Origin: UBA1952 sp965246855
Lineage (GTDB): Bacteria > Bacteroidota > Bacteroidia > Chitinophagales > Chitinophagaceae
Reading direction: 5' to 3'
Length of the DNA stretch: 64,000 bases
Assembly (NCBI GenBank): GCA_965246855.1
Contig: CBDFFP010000005.1
Location: 558,001-622,000, forward strand
Shown one piece after another: positions 17,473-26,140 of the stretch. Within the stretch, counting starts at the first letter, position 1; every line of letters starts with the position of its first letter. The notes beneath the pieces were generated by a model that saw only the letters and a list, made by a program, of their open reading frames with translations, had not been told where the DNA came from and did not search any database. The translations under genes were made by a program, and so were the position numbers.

Positions 17473-18600
17473 ATGGCAACCGCTGAACAAACCGTTGTTA
17501 CAACCACTGAAACGGTTACAACGCCCCCGAAAAAGAAGTCCAAAGTATTCCCCATCATTCTCGCCGTGCTGTTGATTGGCGGCGGCGCGTATGGCATCTC
17601 CAAGTACATCCACTCGCAGGCCCACGAGACGACGGACGACGCGCAGATTGAAGCGAACATCGTTCCGGTGATTTCCAAAATCTCCGGCTATATCAGCGAA
17701 GTGCGCGTGAAGGACAACCAACTGGTGCATAAAGGCGACACACTCTTTATCCTCGACCAGCGCGATTTGCAAGTGGTGGAAGAGCAAGCCGAAGCGGCCT
17801 TGCAAACCGCACGCGCGGGCGTTGCTGCTGCCCGCGCGCAAACAGCGGCAGCCCGCCAAGGGCTGAACACTTCGGACGCAAGCGTGGCTACTGCTGACGC
17901 GCAGATTGAAGCTGCCCGCGTAAACGTATGGCGCGCCACGCAGGACTTTAACCGCTACCAGAATCTGATTAAAGACCACTCCATTACGCAGCAGCAATAC
18001 GAGCAGGCACTGGCAGCAAAGCAAAGCGCGGAGCGGCAACTCACCGTCCTCACAACGCAACGCAACGCGGCGCAGGTGCAGAAGTCGGTGGTGTCTTCGC
18101 AAAGCACCGCCACGGGCGAGCAGATTGCCGTAACGAGCGCGCAGGCGCACCAGCAGGAAGTAGCGGTGGAAAACGCAAAACTGAACCTGAGCTATACGGT
18201 GATTACTGCGCCGGAAACAGGCCATGTTTCCAAGATTAGTCAGCAGGCCGGCCAGTATATCCAGGCGGGCGCAAGCCTTATCACCATCGTGCCGGACAAC
18301 AACATGTGGGTGGTGGCGAACTTCAAGGAGACGCAGCTTGACAAGATGCTGGAAGGCCAGAAAGTAGCGGTGAAAGTGGATGCTTTTCCAGACCATGAAT
18401 TCGGCGCGAAAATCTCTTCCATCTCTCCGCTTACCGGCTCCAAGAACGCCATTCTTCCGCCCGACAACGCAAGCGGCAACTTCGTGAAAGTGGTGCAGCG
18501 TGTGCCGGTGCGCATCGACTTTATCAACGCTCAGGACCCGCTGCTGAAACGCCTGCGCGCGGGCATGAACGTGGACGTGGATGTTCATCTTAAAGACTAA
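17473..18600 (+). CDS. HlyD/EmrA family periplasmic adaptor
   Basis: The 375-residue membrane fusion protein has a Thr-rich cytoplasmic start, one membrane helix (about 25-45, VFPIILAVLLIGGGAYGI), then DDAQIEANIVPVISKISGYI, the first half of the biotinyl-lipoyl fold. A long Ala/Gln-rich coiled-coil hairpin follows (about 90-200), then the second lipoyl half (NLSYTVITAPETGHVSKIS) and a beta-barrel domain. This is the EmrA layout, made to join an MFS pump to TolC. The ATG lies 27 bp after the TolC gene. Confidence 0.93.
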   Translation: MATAEQTVVTTTETVTTPPKKKSKVFPIILAVLLIGGGAYGISKYIHSQAHETTDDAQIEANIVPVISKISGYISEVRVKDNQLVHKGDTLFILDQRDLQVVEEQAEAALQTARAGVAAARAQTAAARQGLNTSDASVATADAQIEAARVNVWRATQDFNRYQNLIKDHSITQQQYEQALAAKQSAERQLTVLTTQRNAAQVQKSVVSSQSTATGEQIAVTSAQAHQQEVAVENAKLNLSYTVITAPETGHVSKISQQAGQYIQAGASLITIVPDNNMWVVANFKETQLDKMLEGQKVAVKVDAFPDHEFGAKISSISPLTGSKNAILPPDNASGNFVKVVQRVPVRIDFINAQDPLLKRLRAGMNVDVDVHLKD

Positions 18601-18614
18601 ATAGAATAGGACAG

Positions 18615-18702
18615 ATTGCGGGTCAAGCCCGCAATGACGGCGAAGCTTAGCGCCTCTTTTGCCGAGTTAATTATGGCGTCATGGCGGCCTCCGAGCCGCC
18701 AT
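18615..18702. repeat. Two intercistronic hairpins (REP-like)
   Basis: The gap between the HlyD and MFS genes holds two perfect stem-loops: ATTGCGGG-TCAAG-CCCGCAAT (18615-18635) and ATGGCGGC-CTCCGA-GCCGCCAT (18681-18702). Neither has a T run, so they are more likely mRNA-processing or stability elements, or dispersed repeats, than terminators. Confidence 0.65.
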
Positions 18703-18753
18703 CTCCAGTAGCCTGTAACACTCTTCCCTCTCCTTTCAAAGACTAAAAATCCG

Positions 18754-20343
18754 GTGCAAAACACACAAGCTTCTTCGCTCGTAGAATTCGGTGCGCGGCG
18801 GGTGATTATTACCCTCACGGCCATCATGTGCGCCCTGCTGGAAATCGTGGACAGCACCATCGTGAACGTGGCGCTGAACGACATGCGGGGCAACCTCGGC
18901 GCGACGCTCCCGGAAGTGGGCTGGGTGATAACGGCCTACGCCATCGGCAACGTGATTATCGTTCCGATGACGAGCTGGCTGTCGCAGCAGTTCGGGCGGC
19001 GCAACTATTTCGCGGCGTCCATCATGCTGTTCACGGTCTGTTCTTTCCTGTGCGGCAACGCTACCGGCATCTGGGAACTGGTGTTTTTCCGGCTGGTTCA
19101 GGGTATTGGTGGCGGCGCGCTGCTGGTGACCTCGCAGACCATCATTACGGAATCCTATCCCCCCGAAAAACGCGGCATGGCGCAGGCCATCTACGGCCTC
19201 GGCGTGATTATCGGCCCTACGCTTGGCCCGCCGCTCGGCGGCTATATCGTAGACCATTTTAGCTGGCCCTACATCTTCTACATCAACCTGCCGATTGGCG
19301 TTATCGCGGCCTTCCTGACAATGACCTTTGTGCGCAGCCCGAAGTACGCCGAGAAGCGCTCGGTGCGCGATGTGGACTGGCTGGGCATCTTCCTCCTGAG
19401 CGTTACGGTTGGCTCGCTGCAATACATCCTGGAGCGCGGGCAGGAAGACGACTGGTTCCAGAGCAACACCATCATTCTGCTCACCGTTTCGGCAGTGTTG
19501 GGAATGTTCTTTTTTATCTGGCGGGAGCTTACGTTCCGGTATCCGGTGGTGGAACTGCGGGTCTTGAAAAACACCAACCTGCGCACCGGAACGATTCTCT
19601 CCTTCATCATGGGCTTTGGGCTGTACGGCTCCACGTTTATCATTCCGCTGTACACGCAAAGCATTCTGAACTGGACGGCGCAACAGTCGGGCGCGCTGAT
19701 GATTCCGGCGGCGCTGACCACAGCGTTTATGATGCCCATCATTGGGCGGCTTCTGGGCAAAGGCGCGAAGCAGCAGCTTCTGGTGGCGCTGGGCTTTGTG
19801 CTTTTTGCGGCCTACAGCTATTGGGGCTACGGCATCCTTACGCCCGACACGCCGAAAGATGCGTTCTTCTGGATGCTCATCCTGCGCGGGCTGGGCATGG
19901 GGCTTCTTTTTATCCCCATCTCCATGCTCTCGCTTTCCACCCTGAAAGGAAAACAGATTGGCGAGGGCGCGGCCTTTACGGGCATGATGCGACAGCTTGG
20001 CGGCTCCTTCGGCATTGCGGCCATCACCACGTTTATTGCCCGGCAAAACGTGATTCACGGCGCGGCCATCACACAGCATCTAGACGCGAACAGCCCGATG
20101 GTGCAGGCGCGGCTTTCGGGTATGGAGCGCAACTTTATCAACAAAGGCATGACGCCGGACGTGGCCCACAGCGCGGCCTTTCAGGGCCTGCAAGGCATGG
20201 TGATGAAGCAGGCTGCCGTGCTTTCCTACATGGATGTGTTTCTCTACATCGGGGGGGCGTTCATCATCTGCGTGCCGTTCATCCTGATGATTAAAACGCG
20301 GCGCAATGCACCGAAGGTGGATTTGGGGGAAGCGATGCATTAA
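18754..20343 (+). CDS. MFS drug efflux pump, DHA2 family (EmrB/QacA type)
   Basis: The 529-residue, 14-helix transporter matches DHA2 drug:H+ antiporters. The first helix carries LEIVDSTIVNVALNDM (family motif D1), followed by WVITAYAIGNVIIVP, WLSQQFGRR (motif A), FRLVQGIGGGALL, and motif C-like GLGVIIGPTLGPPLGG. The start is GTG at 18754. It is the inner-membrane engine of the EmrAB-TolC-like pump encoded by the preceding three genes. A strong terminator follows 24 bp downstream. The substrate is unknown; hydrophobic antibiotics, detergents or uncouplers are typical. Confidence 0.92.
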   Translation: MQNTQASSLVEFGARRVIITLTAIMCALLEIVDSTIVNVALNDMRGNLGATLPEVGWVITAYAIGNVIIVPMTSWLSQQFGRRNYFAASIMLFTVCSFLCGNATGIWELVFFRLVQGIGGGALLVTSQTIITESYPPEKRGMAQAIYGLGVIIGPTLGPPLGGYIVDHFSWPYIFYINLPIGVIAAFLTMTFVRSPKYAEKRSVRDVDWLGIFLLSVTVGSLQYILERGQEDDWFQSNTIILLTVSAVLGMFFFIWRELTFRYPVVELRVLKNTNLRTGTILSFIMGFGLYGSTFIIPLYTQSILNWTAQQSGALMIPAALTTAFMMPIIGRLLGKGAKQQLLVALGFVLFAAYSYWGYGILTPDTPKDAFFWMLILRGLGMGLLFIPISMLSLSTLKGKQIGEGAAFTGMMRQLGGSFGIAAITTFIARQNVIHGAAITQHLDANSPMVQARLSGMERNFINKGMTPDVAHSAAFQGLQGMVMKQAAVLSYMDVFLYIGGAFIICVPFILMIKTRRNAPKVDLGEAMH

Positions 20344-20366
20344 CAGGGGTGAGGTCGCCCCTACGC

Positions 20367-20408
20367 AAAAACACCCGTCCCGTTTCAGAAATGGGACGGG
20401 TGTTTTTT
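20367..20408. terminator. Strong bidirectional terminator (ACACCCGTCCCG type)
   Basis: Near-perfect hairpin AAAACACCCGTCCC-(G)TTTC / GGGACGGGTGTTTT with A and T runs on both sides, placed between convergent genes. The same stem core recurs at 27007-27047 and in weaker form at 55962-56006. Confidence 0.92.
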
Positions 20409-20430
20409 GATTGCTCGCGGGGCGGGCTGC

Positions 20431-21048
20431 CTATCCCGCAAACACTACGCTCACGATGTCGCTTTGCTGGCCTATCTCGTTGTCGTTGAGCACGCCGATA
20501 GCCATGTACTCGCGGTTCTCGCTTTGGCCCGGCACCGCGCCGGGGCGGTTGTCAACGTATGGGGCGTGGCGGTCTTGCGCCAGCTTCTGCCAGGCGCTTT
20601 GGCCTTTGAGGCGCGTGTAGATATTTACCGCCTCCACGCCTTTCTTCTCAAAAAAGAGGTCCACATGGCCGGGGCGTACCTGCGCGCTCAAAACGGGCTT
20701 GTAGGTTGCCCAATCGGGTTGGTTATCGGTGCCAACAATGCCCATCGCATTACCGATAGCCACGGTGTAGTTGGCGCTGGTTTTAGCCCGCTTAACGCCG
20801 GGGCGGATGATTGCAAAGGAAGTAGCTATCTGCGCATTTTTGGCGGCGACGGCCTGCTTGGCCTCCTGCTGTTTAGTGGCGGCAGTGGCAATAGCGGTAC
20901 GGATAGCCTTGGCGGCGTTGGTCATGTTGGTAATTTCCGTCGGCGTTACGCCCAGCGTCGGGCCGTTAGCAGCCAGCTCGGTTTCGAAGGTGGACGTCCA
21001 GGTGGTGAGGTCGCCATCTCCATTGGGGAGATAATCGTCTTTGGCCAT
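20431..21048 (-). CDS. Lineage-specific hypothetical protein, helical plus Fn3-like end (array-associated, type II)
   Basis: The 205-residue protein starts with MAKDDYLPNGDGDLTTWTS. An N-terminal helical half (about 12-110) is rich in Ala, Thr, Lys and Gln (AIRTAIATAATKQQEAKQAV). A beta-rich C-terminal half (VDLFFEKKGVEAVNIYTRL, then QDRHAPYVDNRPG and REYMAIGVLNDNEIGQQSD) looks like a fibronectin III-type fold. There is no signal peptide. It resembles from memory an uncharacterised Bacteroidota family of unknown role. The frame stays open upstream through the repeat array at 21150-21370, but translation there would give only repeat heptads, so I start at ATG 21048. It is one of three helical proteins in this window that neighbour 21-bp arrays. 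Confidence 0.75.
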   Translation of the reverse strand: MAKDDYLPNGDGDLTTWTSTFETELAANGPTLGVTPTEITNMTNAAKAIRTAIATAATKQQEAKQAVAAKNAQIATSFAIIRPGVKRAKTSANYTVAIGNAMGIVGTDNQPDWATYKPVLSAQVRPGHVDLFFEKKGVEAVNIYTRLKGQSAWQKLAQDRHAPYVDNRPGAVPGQSENREYMAIGVLNDNEIGQQSDIVSVVFAG

Positions 21049-21149
21049 AAGAGATTGAAGGGGTTTTTTTAAAGAAGGAAAAAGAATTGCAGTGGAGACG
21101 AAATAACGGAGAATTTTTTCAAAAATTGCTTCTCCGGCAAAATTTTTTG

Positions 21150-21370
21150 TGGTTGGAATTTCTGACCGTGCGGTTGAATCTTTCAACCGCACGGTCAGAA
21201 GTTTCAGCGGTGCGGTTGGAAGTTTCAGCCGCACCGCTGAAAAAAGCCACCGTGCGGCTGGGGCTTCCGGCGGCACGGTTGAGAGATTCAGCCGTACGGC
21301 TGGGACTTTCAGCGGCACGGTTGAAAGATTCAACCGTGCCGCCAGAGCCTTCAACCGCGCCCCGTTTTCT
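21150..21370. repeat. 21-bp tandem array B of alternating inverted units (10 units)
   Basis: Units begin at 21161, 21182, 21203, 21224, 21245, 21266, 21287, 21308, 21329 and 21350, exactly 21 bp apart, and a half-unit precedes them. Unit core: TTCAACCGTGCGGTTGAA with three extra bases. Neighbouring units are often reverse complements. TCTGACCGTGCGGTTGAA (21161-21178) pairs perfectly over 18 bp with 21182-21199, 21203-21220 pairs at 16 of 18 with 21224-21241, and 21309-21325 pairs with 21329-21346, each across a three-base loop. The array can thus fold into a chain of hairpins. It lies 5' of the type II helical protein and 3' of a T9SS protein gene. Confidence 0.88.
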
Positions 21371-21399
21371 TCTGGTATCAGAGGAGGCGGAGGCCGCAG

Positions 21400-22140
21400 C
21401 TAACGGTGTAGCACCTGAATTTTTTGTTGGTACACCGCGCCATTTGAAAAGCGCACTTGCACGCCGTAGAAACCATCCGGCAAATGACTGATAGAAAGGC
21501 CGTTTTCGGAAGGAAGTGGATTCTGGTTTGTTACCTGGCGGCCCATAAGGTCATATATCGCTATGGCTAAAACAGCCTGCCCGGAAGGCGTTTTCCAGGA
21601 AAGCAGGTTGTTGGCAGGTTGTGGATAAAAGGAGAATCCTTCGCCTGAAAAATCTTCTACGCCCGAAGGGCTGGCAGAAAACGTTGCACAAGCTCTGTTG
21701 TTGGAAGATACAGGGTCTTGCAAATCTGCACCTCTTGCATAGGTTTGAACGCAAAAGCGGTGGTTGCCATTGGGAATATTGACTTGTATAATGGATGGAT
21801 ACGTTACTATAAAACTATCACCGGGCAGTACAAAATTATTTGTTTCTCTGCTCATGAAAGAATCAACTGCGCCCGTCCCGGAAGTACCCTGAACAAGAAA
21901 GTTATCTACAAACACTGCCACAGGGATAGTGTCTGTTACCTGAAGCGTATCTGGGCCCATATTTTTATAAGAAACTATTAGTTGCATGGGAGTACCCGCA
22001 GGAACATTTGTTCCGGGTTGTGGCGCGAGAAGCGTAGGAGATATGTCTACATTTCTGATAGCTTGTGCAGAGGTATGCGTTTGCACTCCGAGAAAGATAA
22101 ACAGAAAAAAGAGGCAGGTTTTGGTAGAAAGGGGTTTCAT
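21400..22140 (-). CDS. Secreted protein with T9SS type A sorting domain
   Basis: The 246-residue precursor has a signal peptide (CLFFLFIFLGVQTHTSAQ), a CARDB-like beta-sandwich (NVDISPTLLAPQPGTNVPA, MQLIVSYKNMGPDTLQVTD, about 28-155) and a T9SS sorting domain of about 75 residues (FYPQPANNLLSWKT, IAIYDLMGRQV, LPDGFYGVQVRFSNG, YQQKIQVLHR). CARDB domains usually mediate adhesion. The next minus-strand gene upstream (22266-22727) also encodes a secreted protein, but the 125 bp gap does not prove an operon. Confidence 0.85.
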   Translation of the reverse strand: MKPLSTKTCLFFLFIFLGVQTHTSAQAIRNVDISPTLLAPQPGTNVPAGTPMQLIVSYKNMGPDTLQVTDTIPVAVFVDNFLVQGTSGTGAVDSFMSRETNNFVLPGDSFIVTYPSIIQVNIPNGNHRFCVQTYARGADLQDPVSSNNRACATFSASPSGVEDFSGEGFSFYPQPANNLLSWKTPSGQAVLAIAIYDLMGRQVTNQNPLPSENGLSISHLPDGFYGVQVRFSNGAVYQQKIQVLHR

Positions 22141-22265
22141 TTCTGGGGGTTGGTTTAGAATTTAAAGAAAGAATAGTTCAGAGATTCGGGGAACTTCGAG
22201 GAGGGAGGTCATCACTTCCTTTTATAAAAGATCAACCAATTCTCCGAACTATTCAAAAGGTAGGA

Positions 22266-22727
22266 CTAATCACCTATCATCCATCCCTCACCTTCCTCCT
22301 TCACACTCGGAATATTTTCCAGATGTGGATCGGTATAGCAATTGTCTGGGTTAGGCCAGAAATAATACTCTACGATCGCACAGGATGAACTTCGCGCGGA
22401 AGTCCTCTGCAGCATACAAGTTGCATCTGCCATTGCCTGATAGTAATTCGCTAAATCCTGTGACCATTGCTCCACGCAAAACTCCACAAGAACGGGGTTA
22501 TCAGGCGCAGTTGGGGCCACCATATAATCTCGAACGGGGTCTGTTGTGGACTCAAATGTATTAGGGCCGGTTCTTTTAAGCCATACCCGATCTACCTCGC
22601 GGTTGTTGATTTGGGTAACGTGTTCAGGCAGCAACTTCACTGCTACGAGTCGGGCATTTTGCTGTGCCTTACTGAAAGTGGGTAAGCAGAGTAGGGAGAG
22701 CGCAATACCGAAGAGAATTTTCTTCAT
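22266..22727 (-). CDS. Secreted hypothetical protein
   Basis: The 153-residue precursor starts at ATG 22727 with a clear signal peptide (KKILFGIALSLLCLPTFSKAQ). The mature part has four cysteines (FCVEQW, TCMLQR, SCAIVEYYF, NCYTDP) that could form two disulfides in the periplasm or outside. It ends in an acidic tail (EEGEGWMIGD) with no sorting domain. I do not recognise the family. It is upstream of the CARDB/T9SS gene on the same strand. The 270 bp between it and the next gene on the right contains an A-rich tract and no gene that I can see. Confidence 0.6.
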   Translation of the reverse strand: MKKILFGIALSLLCLPTFSKAQQNARLVAVKLLPEHVTQINNREVDRVWLKRTGPNTFESTTDPVRDYMVAPTAPDNPVLVEFCVEQWSQDLANYYQAMADATCMLQRTSARSSSCAIVEYYFWPNPDNCYTDPHLENIPSVKEEGEGWMIGD

Positions 22728-23000
22728 AAGAAAACTGGTTTTTGAATAATGCTTACTTTGTTTCTCTCTTGCGAGAGCGGTGTTCGGCAAAAATTCCGCA
22801 GAAAGAAAATCTTGTATCCGGGCCCTGATATAAGCACTTCTTTCCGACCGCTAAAAGAAAAAAAAAAAAAAACGAAACTTCCAAAAAAAGTTTTGAAAAT
22901 CTTTTCGCCTACTTTCGCACACTTTTAAGGGGAGAATAGTGTAAAAAAAGCGTCCCCACCTATAAGGGCGCATTACCTTCACGCAACTATTTCCTGCTTC

Positions 23001-23372
23001 ATGAAAAAGCTTCTCCCCCTTTTACTTTTCGCTGGTTTCGCCGCCTGCACCAACGACAAGATGCAGCTTGCGACCCCCGCGCCGCCTGCCTGCGACACGG
23101 CGAGCGTGACTTACACCAATACCATCCGCCCGCTTACCAATCAGCACTGCGCCATCAGCGGCTGCCATACGGGCGCCGACCAGGCAGGCGGCATTAATCT
23201 GGAAACCTACGACGGGCTGAAAGCCATTGCACTCAACGGCGATGGCGACCTGCTGGGCACGATTCGCTGGCAGGTGGGCCACTCGCCGATGCCGCAAGGC
23301 GCGGCCAAGCTGGACGACTGCACCATCTCGAAGTATGCGAAATGGGTAGCCGCAGGCGCGCCCAATAATTAA
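23001..23372 (+). CDS. Cytochrome c-like lipoprotein
   Basis: The 123-residue precursor has a lipoprotein signal peptide (LLPLLLFAGFAAC) and a single mono-heme-like domain with HCAISGCHTG. This CxxxCH variant of the heme c motif is common in small Bacteroidota cytochromes of the form 'NCAVSGCHNG'. A distal Met could come from SPMPQGAAKL. It lies directly ahead of YceI and DUF5777 genes on the same strand. That trio recurs in Bacteroidota and suggests a periplasmic redox role. Whether heme is bound through CxxxCH is not proven by sequence alone. Confidence 0.75.
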   Translation: MKKLLPLLLFAGFAACTNDKMQLATPAPPACDTASVTYTNTIRPLTNQHCAISGCHTGADQAGGINLETYDGLKAIALNGDGDLLGTIRWQVGHSPMPQGAAKLDDCTISKYAKWVAAGAPNN

Positions 23373-23382
23373 CCTCTGTAAC

Positions 23383-23424
23383 AGTTGTCACCCTGTTCTT
23401 CGGCAAGCTCAGAATGACAACTGC
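23383..23424. repeat. REP-like inverted repeat
   Basis: CAGTTGTCA (23383-23391) faces TGACAACTG (23416-23424) across the CCTGTTCTTCGGCAAGCTCA region. The right part (AAGCTCAGAATGACAA) belongs to a dispersed class of palindromes in this window that end in TGAC or GTCA. Confidence 0.55.
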
Positions 23425-23471
23425 CGAAGGGAACTAAACCTCTCTCCTCTTTTCCGCTCCTACCCGCCGCC

Positions 23472-24017
23472 ATGAAAAAATCCCTCCTGAGCCTCGCGCT
23501 CGCGCTTCTCTCTACCGCTGCCTTTGCCCAGAAATGGGGTACGCGCACCGGGCAGATTGACTTCTTCTCCAAAACGCCGGTGGAAGACATCAGCGCCAAA
23601 AACAAAAAGGTTTCTGCGGTGGTGGATGCCGGGAGCGGCGCGATTGCCGTATCGGTGAGCATCCGGGATTTTAAGTTTGAACGCGCGCTGATGGAAGAGC
23701 ATTTCAACGAGAATTATCTGGAAAGCGAGAAATACCCGACGGCCGATTTCCGGGGCACGATAGAGAACCCGAAAAGCGTGGACTGGACGAAGGACGGCGT
23801 GTACCAGATAAAGGCCGTGGGCGAGCTTACGATGCACGGCGTGACGCAGAAAGTGATTGCGCCGATGCAGATTCTGGTGAAGGACGGCAAGGCGGGCGTG
23901 ACCGGAAATTTCCCCATCACGCTGGCCGACTACAAGATTAAAATCCCGACGCTGGTGGGCGCAAAAATCGCGAAGCAAATAGACGTGACGGTGCTAATTG
24001 CGATGCAGCCGCTGTAA
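23472..24017 (+). CDS. YceI family periplasmic protein
   Basis: The 181-residue precursor has a signal peptide (LLSLALALLSTAAFAQ) and the YceI lipocalin-like barrel: GQIDFFSKTPVEDISAK, IRDFKFERALMEEHFNENY, KYPTADFRG and GELTMHGVTQKV. Known YceI proteins bind isoprenoids such as polyprenyl chains or quinone-like lipids. It lies about 100 bp after the cytochrome-like gene and 77 bp before the DUF5777 gene, all on the plus strand. Confidence 0.9.
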   Translation: MKKSLLSLALALLSTAAFAQKWGTRTGQIDFFSKTPVEDISAKNKKVSAVVDAGSGAIAVSVSIRDFKFERALMEEHFNENYLESEKYPTADFRGTIENPKSVDWTKDGVYQIKAVGELTMHGVTQKVIAPMQILVKDGKAGVTGNFPITLADYKIKIPTLVGAKIAKQIDVTVLIAMQPL

Positions 24018-24094
24018 ACAAAAAGCGGTCTCCAAAGGATTTTTGAGCGCGCCGCGAAGGCGCGCTCTTATTTTTACCCTTTCGCATTCCTCCT

Positions 24095-24958
24095 ATGAAA
24101 CACCTCTCCGCCTTTCTTCTTTTCCTTTCCTGCGGCTTGCCGGCCTTCGCGCAAAACGGAAGCAATGATTTGCTGGGCGCGCTGGGCACGGAGAAAACGA
24201 AGCCGCGGCCTGTGATTGCCACGTTTAAAACCACGCGGCTGGTAACGGCGCACAGCATTGAAAACGAAGCGCGCGGTGTATTGAACTTCCGCATCTCTCA
24301 CCGCTTCAATACGCTGCGAAAAGGGGTGAATGATTTCTTTGGACTGGACGGCGCAACGACAAAACTGATGCTGGATTATGGCCTGACGGACGGCGTTATG
24401 ATTGGCATCGGGCGCAGCTCTTTCAACAAAGAAATAGACGGCTATGCCAAAATAAAACTTCTGCGGCAGCGCACCACCGGCACGCCGCTTTCCATCAGCT
24501 ATCTGGGCGCGGCGAGCGTGCGCACGGGCAACGGCTATGAGGTGAAACAGAACCTGAGTTACACGCATCAGTTCCTGCTGGCCCGGAAATTCGGTGACCG
24601 TTTTTCCTTCCAGCTCACGCCGTCGTGGAGCCATTACAACATCGTCCCGTTGCTAACCGACCCGAACAACATTTTCGCCCTCGGCATGGGCGGGCGCATC
24701 CGGTTGAGCCGCCGCGTGACGCTGAACGGAGAGTGGTTTCCGGTGTTGGGCGAACGGCTGAGCGGCACCAGAAATGCAGTTGCGGTTGGCTTTGACATTG
24801 AGACGGGCGGCCACGTTTTCCAGCTTCACTTCACCAACTCGCCGGGCATAACCGAGCGCAGCTATATCGGCGAAACCACCGGGCGCGTTCAGAGTGGGGA
24901 CTGGCGCTTTGGCTTCAACATTTCGCGGGTATTTACGGTGGTGAAACCAAAGGAGTAG
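24095..24958 (+). CDS. DUF5777 family outer-membrane beta-barrel protein
   Basis: The 287-residue precursor has a signal peptide (LSAFLLFLSCGLPAFAQ) and the DUF5777 pattern: RPVIATFKTTRLVTAHSIE, LNFRISHRFNTL, GLTDGVMIGIGRSSFNK, and alternating strands through QLHFTNSPGITERSYIG. It should be a transmembrane barrel. Family members are usually encoded beside YceI and cytochrome genes, as here, but no biochemical role is established. Confidence 0.85.
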   Translation: MKHLSAFLLFLSCGLPAFAQNGSNDLLGALGTEKTKPRPVIATFKTTRLVTAHSIENEARGVLNFRISHRFNTLRKGVNDFFGLDGATTKLMLDYGLTDGVMIGIGRSSFNKEIDGYAKIKLLRQRTTGTPLSISYLGAASVRTGNGYEVKQNLSYTHQFLLARKFGDRFSFQLTPSWSHYNIVPLLTDPNNIFALGMGGRIRLSRRVTLNGEWFPVLGERLSGTRNAVAVGFDIETGGHVFQLHFTNSPGITERSYIGETTGRVQSGDWRFGFNISRVFTVVKPKE

Positions 24959-25030
24959 AAGCCTTTGGCAAAGCAAAAGAAGATTGTGTAAGAACGCGCC
25001 AAGAGGTGCATTCTTCTGGATTTCCGGTAG

Positions 25031-25117
25031 AGACGCCCGACCCCGGGTGTCTTTGATGCTGCGGATTTTTACCGGAGATGCGCACGCATTGAGAAGACGC
25101 CCAAATTGGGCATCTCT
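25031..25117. repeat. Dispersed hairpins with GACGCCC arms
   Basis: Two palindromes lie between the DUF5777 and cupin genes: AGACGCCCG-ACCC-CGGGTGTCT (25031-25052), and a looser one around GAAGACGCCC / GGGCATCTCT (25091-25117). A third copy of the same type follows nuoG (37970-37990), so this is a small dispersed family. Confidence 0.6.
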
Positions 25118-25193
25118 ACCGAGGGATGCAGAAGGACCCCGGCGCTACTTTTGCGCACTGTATTCCGAACCGGGCGACAGCTTTTAAAACCCT

Positions 25194-26072
25194 ATGATTC
25201 TTCAACCTATCCCGCGCGTTTCCGAAATTTCCGTCGCTGATTTCCGCCGGAATTTTCTACAGCCCGGCATCCCGGTGATTATTGAAAATCTGGCGAAAAA
25301 CTGGAGGGCTTACACGAAGTGGAACTGGGATCTTTTTAAATCGCTGGTGGGAAGTGTGGAAGTAGAGGTTTACAACAATACCCGCGCGGGCGCAAAAGTG
25401 CTGGTGAATGGCGGCGACGGCCAGATGCCTTTTGGCGATTACGTGGATGTTATCCGCAAAGGCCCCTCCGACCTGCGGCTTTTCCTGTTCAATATTTTTA
25501 AGCATGCGCCCCAACTGAAACAGGATTTCACGTGGCCTGACGACCTGACGGGCGGCTTCCTCAAGTCTTTCCCAATGCTTTTCGTAGGCGGCGCGGGCAG
25601 CATTGCCCACATGCACTATGACCTTGACCTGGGCCATATTTTCCACACGCAGTTTATCGGCAAAAAGCGCGTGCTGCTGTTTCCGCAATCCGAAAGCACA
25701 AAGCTCTACAGGATGCCCCTGACAGTGGAAAGCGCGGCGACTTTCGTGAACTGGGAAGAAAAAGGCGTGGACTATGACCGCTGGCCCGCGCTGCGCGAAG
25801 CCAAAGGCTACGAGACTACTTTGCAGCACGGCGACACGCTGTTTATGCCCACGCAGACGTGGCACCACATGGAATATCTGGAAAGTGGCTTTGCCATGAG
25901 CCTGCGCGCCATGCCGCACACGATTCCCGGAAAGCTGAACACGCTTTATCACCTGTTTCCGATGCGCGGGCTGAACAACCTGCTCATCTCGTTGCGCCCC
26001 GAATGGTGGTACCACAAAAAGCGGGAGATAGCCTATGCCCGCGTGGGGCAGCAGTACACGCCGAAGCCTTAG
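25194..26072 (+). CDS. Cupin-like (JmjC-type, Cupin_8) oxygenase
   Basis: The 292-residue protein matches the Cupin_8 family of Fe(II)/2-oxoglutarate-dependent oxygenases. It starts with PVIIENLAKNWRAYTKWNWD. The metal site is formed by HYD within IAHMHYDLDLGHIF and the distal His in PTQTWHHMEY. The lysine of GKKRVLLFPQ may bind 2-oxoglutarate. Family members hydroxylate proteins, but the substrate here is unknown. A sequence of the Bacteroidota -7 type (TACTTTTG, 25146-25153) lies 40 bp upstream. Confidence 0.85.
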   Translation: MILQPIPRVSEISVADFRRNFLQPGIPVIIENLAKNWRAYTKWNWDLFKSLVGSVEVEVYNNTRAGAKVLVNGGDGQMPFGDYVDVIRKGPSDLRLFLFNIFKHAPQLKQDFTWPDDLTGGFLKSFPMLFVGGAGSIAHMHYDLDLGHIFHTQFIGKKRVLLFPQSESTKLYRMPLTVESAATFVNWEEKGVDYDRWPALREAKGYETTLQHGDTLFMPTQTWHHMEYLESGFAMSLRAMPHTIPGKLNTLYHLFPMRGLNNLLISLRPEWWYHKKREIAYARVGQQYTPKP

Positions 26073-26140
26073 ATTTTCTCCTCAAAATCACAACTGGAAA
26101 AGAATAGCTTTGCGCTTTCCAACTTTTCCCATTTTCCCCC

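Noticed and set aside
21049..21354. N-terminal extension of the type II helical protein through array B
   Set aside because: The extension would consist of repeat-derived heptads plus AT-rich leader; the conserved-looking protein begins at ATG 21048.
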